In this document: one piece after another, positions 13,860-19,089 of the stretch | How the letters are laid out: every line of letters begins with the position of its first letter | Position numbering within the stretch: position 1 is the first letter of the stretch | Assembly (NCBI GenBank): GCA_045631305.1 | Contig: JAZQUM010000046.1 | Location: 1 to 19,089 of the forward strand | DNA: 19,089 nucleotides | Source of the DNA: JAZQUM01 sp045631305 | Lineage (GTDB): Bacteria; Bacillota; Clostridia; Oscillospirales; Oscillospiraceae | Direction of reading: 5' to 3' | Notes under the pieces: generated by a model | What the model was told of the DNA's origin: nothing | Database searches by the model: none | The model's input: the letters and a program-made list of their open reading frames with translations, nothing else | Position numbers and translations under genes: made by a program

Positions 13860-14045
13860 TTAGAAGCTTGCCTTGCGAACACCGGGGATCTCGCCCTTGT
13901 AAGCGAGAGTGCGGAAGCAGATACGGCAAACGCCGTAGTTGCGCAGGTAAGCGTGGGGACGACCGCAGATCTTGCAGCGGTTGTACTTGCGGGTAGAGAA
14001 CTTAGCAGGAGCCTGCTGCTTGAGCTTCATAGACAACTTTGCCAT
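13860..14045 (-). CDS. rpsZ: 30S ribosomal protein S14, type Z (zinc-binding)
   Basis: A 61-residue protein, the short zinc form of S14 typical of Gram-positives. The CKIC and CRIC pairs (in NRCKICGRPHAYLRNYGVC and following) form the zinc site; the C-terminus ends GEIPGVRKASF. It sits in the 30S head. Zinc-free S14 paralogues are made under zinc limitation in some bacteria; none is in this window. It lies 17 nt after rplE and is followed by the structured spacer. Confidence 0.98.
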   Translation of the reverse strand: MAKLSMKLKQQAPAKFSTRKYNRCKICGRPHAYLRNYGVCRICFRTLAYKGEIPGVRKASF

Positions 14046-14062
14046 TGTTTTCTCCTCCTAAA

Positions 14063-14602
14063 TTAGCGTTCAAAGGGAGCGCCAACCAGGGTCAGCAGCT
14101 CACGAGCTTCTTCGTCGGTCTGAGCAGTGGTGCAGATAACGATATCCATACCACGGATCTTATCGATCTTATCGTACTCGATTTCGGGGAAGATCAGCTG
14201 TTCCTTGATGCCCAGGGCATAGTTGCCGCGACCATCGAAAGCGTTAGCGCTGATACCACGGAAGTCACGTACACGGGGCAGAGCCACGTTGAACAGACGA
14301 TCCAGGAATTCCCACATCTTTTCGCCGCGCAGGGTAACCTTTGCGCCGATGGGCATACCTTCACGCAGCTTGAAGTTTGCAACGGACTTCTTAGCGATGG
14401 TGACGATAGCCTTCTGACCGGTGATAGCAGTCAGATCTTTAACAACAGCGTCCAGAACCTTGCTGTTGTCGCGAGCTTCGCTGCAACCCACGTTTACGAC
14501 AACCTTGTCGATCTTGGGGATCTGCATGGTGCTCTTGTATTCGAACTTCTTGAAGAGAGCAGGTGCTACTTCTTCAGTATACTTTACTTTCAGTCTAGCC
14601 AT
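14063..14602 (-). CDS. rplE: 50S ribosomal protein L5
   Basis: A 179-residue 5S rRNA-binding protein forming a bridge to S13 in the 30S head. Recognised by MARLKVKYTEEVAPALFKKF, the segment IPKIDKVVVNVGCSEA, GQKAIVTIAKKSVANFKLREG and the end with GMDIVICTTAQTDEEARELL. I start at ATG 14600-14602, behind AAGGAGAG; an upstream ATG at 14650 would overlap rplX by 28 nt and adds 16 unrelated residues. Confidence 0.98.
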   Translation of the reverse strand: MARLKVKYTEEVAPALFKKFEYKSTMQIPKIDKVVVNVGCSEARDNSKVLDAVVKDLTAITGQKAIVTIAKKSVANFKLREGMPIGAKVTLRGEKMWEFLDRLFNVALPRVRDFRGISANAFDGRGNYALGIKEQLIFPEIEYDKIDKIRGMDIVICTTAQTDEEARELLTLVGAPFER

Positions 14603-14622
14603 TTTTGTGCTGCTCTCCTTTC

Positions 14623-14934
14623 TTACAGTTCTGCGCCGCAGTGCTTGCACACGCGGGACTTCTTGCCGTCTTCTACCTTATAAGCTACGCGGGTTGCCTT
14701 GCTGCACTTGGGGCAAACAACCTGAACCTTGCAAGCGTAGATAGCAGCTTCGCGCTTAACGATACCGCTTTCTTCGCCCTGCTTGCGAGCCTTGATATGG
14801 CAAGTAGCCATGTTAACGTTTTCTACAACGACCTTGTCCTGGCTGGGAACGGTGCCGAGCACCTTGCCCTGCTTGCCCTTGTCCTTACCGGACAGGACGA
14901 CGACAGTATCGCCCTTCTTGATATTCATGCTCAT
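14623..14934 (-). CDS. rplX: 50S ribosomal protein L24 with zinc-ribbon cysteines
   Basis: A 103-residue assembly-initiating protein that binds the 5' part of 23S rRNA. The N-terminal KOW motif is KKGDTVVVLSGKDKGKQGKV (residues about 6-24). The C-terminal half carries two CxxC pairs, CPKC (74-77) and CKHC (96-99), which should form a zinc ribbon; many L24 proteins lack these. The start at ATG 14932-14934 follows GGAGGG by 8 nt; a second ATG two codons later is possible. It lies 14 nt after rplN. Confidence 0.97.
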   Translation of the reverse strand: MSMNIKKGDTVVVLSGKDKGKQGKVLGTVPSQDKVVVENVNMATCHIKARKQGEESGIVKREAAIYACKVQVVCPKCSKATRVAYKVEDGKKSRVCKHCGAEL

Positions 14935-14948
14935 CTATCGTGCCCTCC

Positions 14949-15317
14949 TTAGATTACTTCGGGAGCCAGGGACAGGATCTTCATGTAATCTCTGTCGCGC
15001 AGCTCGCGTGCAACGGGCCCAAAGATACGAGTGCCGCGGGGGTTCTTGTCGTCCTTGATCAGAACGGCAGCGTTGTCGTCGAAACGAACGTAGGTACCGT
15101 CTGCACGACGAACGCCCTTGGCGCTGCGGACGATAACTGCCTTAACAACATCGCCCTTCTTTACCTGACCGCCGGGAGCAGCCTTACGAACGGAAGCAAC
15201 GATGACATCACCGATGTTGCCGTACTTGCGGCCGGAACCACCCAGAACGCGAATGCACTTGATTTCCTTGGCACCGGTATTATCGGCAACCTTCAAAAAA
15301 GTTTCCTGCTGAATCAT
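14949..15317 (-). CDS. rplN: 50S ribosomal protein L14
   Basis: A 122-residue beta-barrel protein at the subunit interface, contacting 16S helix 14 and the silencing factor RsfS in other bacteria. MIQQETFLKVADNTGAKE, the segment RVLGGSGRKYGNIGD, and TRIFGPVARELRDRDYMKI are diagnostic. The length is exactly typical. It lies 15 nt after rpsQ, the standard spc order. Confidence 0.98.
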   Translation of the reverse strand: MIQQETFLKVADNTGAKEIKCIRVLGGSGRKYGNIGDVIVASVRKAAPGGQVKKGDVVKAVIVRSAKGVRRADGTYVRFDDNAAVLIKDDKNPRGTRIFGPVARELRDRDYMKILSLAPEVI

Positions 15318-15332
15318 ATTCCGGTACCTCCC

Positions 15333-15596
15333 TTACTTAGCCTTTTCGATAATTTCAACTACGCGCCAACGCTTGTCCTTGGACAGGGGGCGGGTTTCCA
15401 TTACCTTAACAGTATCGCCGATGCCGCAGGCATTTTCTTCATCGTGTGCCTTCAGCTTATAGGTGCGAGCAACGATCTTCTTGTACAGAGGATGTGCAAC
15501 GCGGTCAGCGATAGCAACTACAACGGTCTTATCCATCTTGTTGGAAACGACCTTGCCAACTCTGGTCTTACGGGAGGAAATTCTCTTTTCTTCCAT
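15333..15596 (-). CDS. rpsQ: 30S ribosomal protein S17
   Basis: An 87-residue OB-fold protein binding the 5' domain of 16S rRNA. The pattern is KTRVGKVVSNKMDKTVVVAI, HPLYKKIVARTYKLKAHDE and IGDTVKVMETRPLSKDKRWR. I start at ATG 15594-15596 (MEEKRISSRKT), 7-8 nt after AGGAGG-type purines; an upstream ATG would add seven residues and overlap rpmC. The rpmC stop codon ends one base before the start, so the two are coupled. Confidence 0.97.
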   Translation of the reverse strand: MEEKRISSRKTRVGKVVSNKMDKTVVVAIADRVAHPLYKKIVARTYKLKAHDEENACGIGDTVKVMETRPLSKDKRWRVVEIIEKAK

Positions 15597-15597
15597 T

Positions 15598-15789
15598 TTA
15601 CTTCTCCTCCTTTTCACGGATCATGGTCATAACGCGAGCAATGTCACGCTTGGTTTCAGCGATCTTGAGAGGATTGTCAAGCTGATTGGTTGCGTGCTGC
15701 ATACGCAGAAGGAACAGATCCTTTTTCAGTGCAACCAGCTTTTCCTTCAGCTGATCAACGCTCAATGCACGTACTTCACTTGCTTTCAT
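15598..15789 (-). CDS. rpmC: 50S ribosomal protein L29
   Basis: A 63-residue helical-hairpin protein near the polypeptide exit, which helps form the docking site for trigger factor and SRP. MKASEVRALSVDQLKEKLVA and the segment RMQHATNQLDNPLKIAETKR match L29. I prefer ATG 15787-15789, since family members begin MKAxE; a GTG three codons upstream (15796-15798) overlapping the rplP stop is an alternative. The ribosome site AGGTGA lies within the end of rplP. Confidence 0.95.
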   Translation of the reverse strand: MKASEVRALSVDQLKEKLVALKKDLFLLRMQHATNQLDNPLKIAETKRDIARVMTMIREKEEK

Positions 15790-15790
15790 C

Positions 15791-16222
15791 TCATTCACCT
15801 ACTTCCTGGGCTGCGAGGTCGCGCTTCACGATCTTGGTCTTGATGGGCAGCTTGTGGCTGGCCAGACGCAGAGCTTCGCGAGCAACCTCTTCGGAAACGC
15901 CGGCGATTTCAAACATAACACGGCCGGGCTTAACAACTGCTACCCAGTACTCGGGAGAACCCTTACCGGAACCCATGCGGGTTTCAGCGGGCTTAGAAGT
16001 AATGGGCTTGTCGGGGAAAATCTTGATCCAAACCTGGCCGCCACGCTTGGTGTGACGGGTCATGGCGATACGAGCAGCCTCGATCTGGTTGCTGGTGATC
16101 CATGCGGGTTCGGTAGCTACGAGGCCGAATTCACCATAAGCGATGGTGTTGCCTCTCATGGCCTTACCGGTGAGGCGGCCACGCTGTACTCTGCGGTACT
16201 TAACTCTCTTAGGCAGAAGCAT
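15791..16222 (-). CDS. rplP: 50S ribosomal protein L16
   Basis: A 143-residue protein near the peptidyl transferase centre and A-site tRNA. MLLPKRVKYRRVQRGRLTG, the block RHTKRGGQVWIKIFPDKPIT, and MGSGKGSPEYWVAVVKPG are family signatures; the Arg of the RMGSGKG segment (Arg81 in E. coli) is the residue hydroxylated there. The ATG overlaps the rpsC stop as TAATG, showing translational coupling. Confidence 0.98.
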   Translation of the reverse strand: MLLPKRVKYRRVQRGRLTGKAMRGNTIAYGEFGLVATEPAWITSNQIEAARIAMTRHTKRGGQVWIKIFPDKPITSKPAETRMGSGKGSPEYWVAVVKPGRVMFEIAGVSEEVAREALRLASHKLPIKTKIVKRDLAAQEVGE

Positions 16223-17043
16223 TACTGAGCGCCTCCTTCCTTATTTGCGGGCTTACGGAAACCGCCGTTCTGACGGTCACGGTTGAAGCCACCATTCTGA
16301 CGATCGCGGTTGAAGCCGCCGCCACGACGTTCACCGTCACGGCGAGGACGACGATCACGACGTTCCTGATAGGGCTTGCTGGTATCCATGGTACGGGGAG
16401 TGGTGCGCAGAGTCTGGCTCAGAACTTCACCCTTGTATACCCATACCTTAACGCCGATACGACCGAAGGTGGTAGCTGCTTCAGCAAAACCGTAGTCGAT
16501 GTCAGCGCGGATGGTCTGCAGAGGAATGGTACCTTCGCGATAGTGTTCGGTGCCTGCGATTTCACGGCCACCGAGACGGCCGCTGCAGGAGCACTTGATG
16601 CCCTTTGCACCGGCGCGCATAGCGCGAGCCATAGCATTCTTCATTGCACGACGATGGCTGATACGCTTTTCCAGCTGAGCTGCAATGTTTTCAGCAACCA
16701 GCTGAGCGTCCATATCGGGGTTGCGGACTTCAACGATGTTCAGCTTAACCTTCTTGCCGATCATCTTTTCCACAGCCAGACGATACTGTTCGATCTGTTC
16801 GCCGCCCTTGCCGATTACGACACCGGGACGAGCGCAGTGCAGGTAGATGGTAACTACTTCGTTGCTGCGTTCGATTTCAACCTTGGGAACGCCTGCACCG
16901 AAGAGAGTTTCCTTCAGGTACTTGCGGATCTTCTGATCTTCAACGATCAGATCACCGACTTTTTCTTCACTGGCATACCAACGGGAATCCCAGTCTTTGA
17001 TGACGCCCACGCGCATGCCGTGGGGATTAACTTTCTGTCCCAT
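16222..17043 (-). CDS. rpsC: 30S ribosomal protein S3 with extended repetitive C-terminus
   Basis: A 273-residue protein at the mRNA entry tunnel. MGQKVNPHGMRVGVI opens it; the KH domain has ARPGVVIGKGGEQIE (GKGG at 78-81) and the C-terminal S3 domain has GIKCSCSGRLGGREIAG and GVKVWVYKGEVL. The usual fold ends near residue 210; about 63 further residues are rich in Arg, Gly, Asn and Asp and hold two copies of GGFNRDRQN (242-259) plus a partial third. The start ATG 17041-17043 follows GGGAGGAG; the upstream ATG at 17076 lies in rplV. The stop overlaps the rplP start by one base. Confidence 0.97.
   Translation of the reverse strand: MGQKVNPHGMRVGVIKDWDSRWYASEEKVGDLIVEDQKIRKYLKETLFGAGVPKVEIERSNEVVTIYLHCARPGVVIGKGGEQIEQYRLAVEKMIGKKVKLNIVEVRNPDMDAQLVAENIAAQLEKRISHRRAMKNAMARAMRAGAKGIKCSCSGRLGGREIAGTEHYREGTIPLQTIRADIDYGFAEAATTFGRIGVKVWVYKGEVLSQTLRTTPRTMDTSKPYQERRDRRPRRDGERRGGGFNRDRQNGGFNRDRQNGGFRKPANKEGGAQ
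16267..16320 (-). repeat. rpsC: Tandem 27-bp repeat (2 copies) in the rpsC tail
   Basis: 16267-16293 and 16294-16320 are aligned 27-bp units differing at four bases, all at synonymous third positions, so both encode GGFNRDRQN in rpsC. A partial third unit (GGF) follows. Confidence 0.9.
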
Positions 17044-17059
17044 AAAACTGACTCCTCCC

Positions 17060-17395
17060 TTAGTTCTTCTCAGCAACCGCCAGGGTCACGTGAGAGGTTC
17101 TCTTGTTGATGCGGAAAGCTCTGCCCTGTGCGCGAGGCATAATTCTCTTCAGAATGGGGCCGGGGGTAGCGAACACAGCGGATACATAGAGCTTTGCGGG
17201 ATCCATGTTAAAGTTGTTTTCTGCGTTAGCGCAGGCGCTCTTCAGGAGCTTCATCATGGGTTCGGAAGCAGCCTTGGGGGTCTGCATCAGAATTGCCATA
17301 GCGGAACCGACATCCTTGCCGCGGATCAGGTCTGCAACGATCTGAACCTTACGGGGAGAGATGCGGATATATCTCAGATAAGCTTTTGCTTCCAT
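17060..17395 (-). CDS. rplV: 50S ribosomal protein L22
   Basis: A 111-residue protein whose beta-hairpin lines the nascent-peptide exit tunnel. MEAKAYLRYIRISPRKVQIV, the helix LLKSACANAENN, and the hairpin region ILKRIMPRAQGRAFRINKRT are diagnostic; the hairpin is the region where macrolide-resistance changes occur, and none is evident. I start at ATG 17393-17395 because AAGGAG lies 10 nt upstream; the ATG three codons before is only one base from that site. Confidence 0.97.
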   Translation of the reverse strand: MEAKAYLRYIRISPRKVQIVADLIRGKDVGSAMAILMQTPKAASEPMMKLLKSACANAENNFNMDPAKLYVSAVFATPGPILKRIMPRAQGRAFRINKRTSHVTLAVAEKN

Positions 17396-17412
17396 ATTCT
17401 GCATTCTCCTTC

Positions 17413-17676
17413 TTACTTAGTCTTGGTGTGGCCGCGGAAGGTACGAGTGGGAGCGAATTCGCCCAGCTTGTGACCAACCATGTCTTCCTGTACGTATACG
17501 GGAACGTGCTTGCGACCGTCATGGACAGCGATGGTATGACCTACGAAAGAGGGGAAGATGGTGGAGCTGCGGCTCCAGGTCTTCAGAACGTTCTTTTCGC
17601 CGGTCTTGTTCATTTCTTCAACCCGCTTGATGAGCTCAGGGGCAACAAAGGGGCCTTTTTTAATAGATCTGCTCAT
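17413..17676 (-). CDS. rpsS: 30S ribosomal protein S19
   Basis: An 87-residue protein of the 30S head that contacts S13 and the P-site region. MSRSIKKGPFVAPELIKRVE, WSRSSTIFPSFVGHTIAVH and LGEFAPTRTFRGHTK are signature blocks. The length is typical. It lies 15 nt after rplB and 17 nt before rplV, the universal S10-operon order. Confidence 0.98.
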   Translation of the reverse strand: MSRSIKKGPFVAPELIKRVEEMNKTGEKNVLKTWSRSSTIFPSFVGHTIAVHDGRKHVPVYVQEDMVGHKLGEFAPTRTFRGHTKTK

Positions 17677-17691
17677 TTTTACTTGCCTCCC

Positions 17692-18528
17692 TTACTTCAC
17701 GTTACGACGCTTTACGATGAACTTATCGGTAGGATTCTTGGTCTTGCGAGTCTTATAACCCAGAGCAGGCTTGCCCCAAGGAGTAAGAGGACCAGCATGA
17801 CCGATGGGGGAACGGCCTTCACCACCACCGTGAGGATGGTCGCAGGGGTTCATTACGGAACCGCGAACGGTGGGACGCCAACCCATGTGACGCTTACGAC
17901 CAGCCTTACCGATCTGAATGTTTTCATGATCGATGTTGCCAACCTGGCCGATGCAAGCCTTGCAGTTGGTGCGGATGATGCGCACTTCACCAGAGGGCAT
18001 ACGAACCTGAGCGTCGCCGTTGTCCTTAGCCATCAGCTGAGCATAAGCACCAGCGGAACGAACCAGCTGAGCGCCCTTGCCGGGATAGAGCTCGATGTTG
18101 TGGATAACGGTACCTACGGGGATGTTAGCGATGGGCAGGCAGTTGCCGGCCTTGATGTCAGCTGCAGCAGAGGACATAACCTTGTCACCAGCTGCCAGAC
18201 CAACGGGAGCGATGATGTAACGCTTTTCGCCGTCTTCATACTGAACAAGAGCGATGTTGGCGCTGCGGTTGGGGTCATATTCCAGACGCAGAACGGTAGC
18301 TTCCATATCCATCTTGTCGCGCTTGAAGTCGATGATACGATACTTGCGCTTGTTGCCGCCGCCACGATGGCGAACGGTGATGCGGCCGTAGTTGTTGCGG
18401 CCGGAGTTCTTCTTCAGAACTTCTACCAGGCTAGCTTCGGGCTTAGCCTTCTTATCGATGCCGTCAAAACCGGACACAGTCATGTGTCTGCGGGAAGGCG
18501 TCGTCGGCTTAAAAGTTTTAATAGACAT
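17692..18528 (-). CDS. rplB: 50S ribosomal protein L2
   Basis: A 278-residue protein at the subunit interface, needed for subunit joining and peptidyl transferase activity. Blocks: GRNNYGRITVRHRGGGNKRK (43-62), the RNA-binding OB and SH3-like domains in the middle, and MNPCDHPHGGGEGRSP (about 226-241), which contains the histidines close to the catalytic centre. It ends KFIVKRRNVK. The length matches the family. It is 21 nt after rplW. Confidence 0.98.
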   Translation of the reverse strand: MSIKTFKPTTPSRRHMTVSGFDGIDKKAKPEASLVEVLKKNSGRNNYGRITVRHRGGGNKRKYRIIDFKRDKMDMEATVLRLEYDPNRSANIALVQYEDGEKRYIIAPVGLAAGDKVMSSAAADIKAGNCLPIANIPVGTVIHNIELYPGKGAQLVRSAGAYAQLMAKDNGDAQVRMPSGEVRIIRTNCKACIGQVGNIDHENIQIGKAGRKRHMGWRPTVRGSVMNPCDHPHGGGEGRSPIGHAGPLTPWGKPALGYKTRKTKNPTDKFIVKRRNVK

Positions 18529-18549
18529 TATAGCGTACTCCTTCCGTTA

Positions 18550-18846
18550 TTAGACCATGCCTTCGAAGAGCTCGATGGTCTTAGAGTCTTCAGTCAGCTG
18601 TACATAAGCTTTCTTCCAGCTCTTAGTCTTGCCGGGACGGCCAGCGCCGAGGCGCTTAGCCTTGCCGTTAACATTGATGGTGTTGACCTTAGCAACCTTA
18701 ACGCCGAAGATTTCTTCAACAGCGTTCTTGATTTCGATCTTGCCAGCGTCCTTAGCTACTTCGAAGACATACTTCTTTTCGCTAACTGCGGCCATGGAAC
18801 GTTCGGTGATGATGGGACGAACGATGATATCGTATACGTTAGCCAT
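18550..18846 (-). CDS. rplW: 50S ribosomal protein L23
   Basis: A 98-residue protein at the exit tunnel, where it is the main docking site of trigger factor and SRP. DIIVRPIITERSMAAVSEKK, the segment YVFEVAKDAGKIEIKNAVEE, and the loop with GRPGKTKSWKKAYVQL match the family. The exit-site Glu lies in the NAVEEIFGV helix region. The start overlaps the rplD stop as TAATG. Confidence 0.97.
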   Translation of the reverse strand: MANVYDIIVRPIITERSMAAVSEKKYVFEVAKDAGKIEIKNAVEEIFGVKVAKVNTINVNGKAKRLGAGRPGKTKSWKKAYVQLTEDSKTIELFEGMV

Positions 18847-19089
18847 TATGCGAACACCTCCTCGATTACTGCCAGAGCGCTCTGATCGATCACCAGATAC
18901 TTAGCGTTAAGCAGATCGTAAACGTTGATCAGCTTAGCGGGTGCGGTCATAACGCCGGGGATATTGCGGGCGGACTTCACAACGTTAGCGTTCACTTCGG
19001 GAGTGATAACAACTGCCTTGCCTTCGCACTTAACAGCGCTCAGGAAGTTGCGGAAATCCTTGGTCTTGATAACGTCCATCTTGATGCTG
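18846..19089 (-). CDS. rplD: 50S ribosomal protein L4, C-terminal part (5' end outside the window)
   Basis: The frame is open to the right edge, and 80 residues plus stop are visible. They include MDVIKTKDFRNFLSAV, ARNIPGV and LINVYDLLNAKYLVIDQSAL, the characteristic C-terminal L4 motif (ARNIPGV...NVYDLL). L4 lines the exit tunnel and in E. coli also represses its own S10 operon. The frame continues upstream of the Met at 19079 (preceding codons Ser-Ile-Lys), so that Met is internal and not a start. The stop overlaps the rplW start by one base. Confidence 0.95.
   Translation of the reverse strand, partial: SIKMDVIKTKDFRNFLSAVKCEGKAVVITPEVNANVVKSARNIPGVMTAPAKLINVYDLLNAKYLVIDQSALAVIEEVFA

Noticed and set aside
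17386..18885. Long + strand open frame of 499 codons opposite rplB, rpsS and rplW
   Set aside because: It is antisense to unmistakable ribosomal protein genes. Biased codon use in highly expressed genes leaves few stops on the opposite strand. Its sequence shows no family pattern and no ribosome site.
1..19089. Mobile elements, CRISPR arrays, toxin-antitoxin or phage-defence genes
   Set aside because: No transposase, integrase, direct-repeat array or defence-family protein was seen on either strand; gene order is that of a conserved housekeeping region.

Overview
The window reads as a low-to-mid GC Gram-positive chromosome, most likely an anaerobic member of the Clostridia (inference). Support comes from a Bacillus/Clostridium-type LexA with a GAAC-N4-GTTG operator, zinc-type S14, zinc-lid adenylate kinase, strong GGAGG ribosome binding sites, some TTG and GTG starts, and a small KOW/L14e-like protein between map and infA, an arrangement I know from Clostridia. 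I cannot assign a genus from the sequence alone.

Left part (about 1-2960, + strand): the last 35 codons of secA with its zinc-binding SEC-C tail, then a small DUF3887-like lipoprotein, a PgeF/YfiH-LACC1 family enzyme, and an orphan family-5 solute-binding lipoprotein. A strong bidirectional terminator closes this group against lexA. lexA (minus) and secG (plus) are divergent. Each has a readable sigma-A type promoter, and a LexA box overlaps the lexA -35 element. After secG a second bidirectional terminator separates it from a convergent polysaccharide deacetylase gene.

Right part (about 4890-19089, minus strand): one long S10-spc-alpha ribosomal superoperon, read from right to left. The order is rplD (cut by the window end), rplW, rplB, rpsS, rplV, rpsC, rplP, rpmC, rpsQ, rplN, rplX, rplE, rpsZ (S14 type Z), rpsH, rplF, rplR, rpsE, rpmD, rplO, secY, adk, map, KOW protein, infA, rpmJ, rpsM, rpsK, rpsD, rpoA, rplQ. 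A strong intrinsic terminator follows. Most genes are 0-26 nt apart or overlap, so translation is probably coupled. The products build both ribosomal subunits, the translocon that docks on the ribosome, the nucleotide-monophosphate kinase, the N-terminal methionine processing enzyme, initiation factor 1 and the RNA polymerase alpha subunit.

Three gaps break the tight packing. A 189-nt spacer between rpsZ and rpsH is rich in inverted repeats. A 93-nt spacer between rpsD and rpoA contains a perfect 11-bp hairpin. A 49-nt spacer between rpoA and rplQ contains a small hairpin. No mobile element, CRISPR array, tRNA, rRNA or defence system is visible. The window is mainly conserved housekeeping DNA; the rpsZ-rpsH structured spacer is the feature least explained by known annotation.
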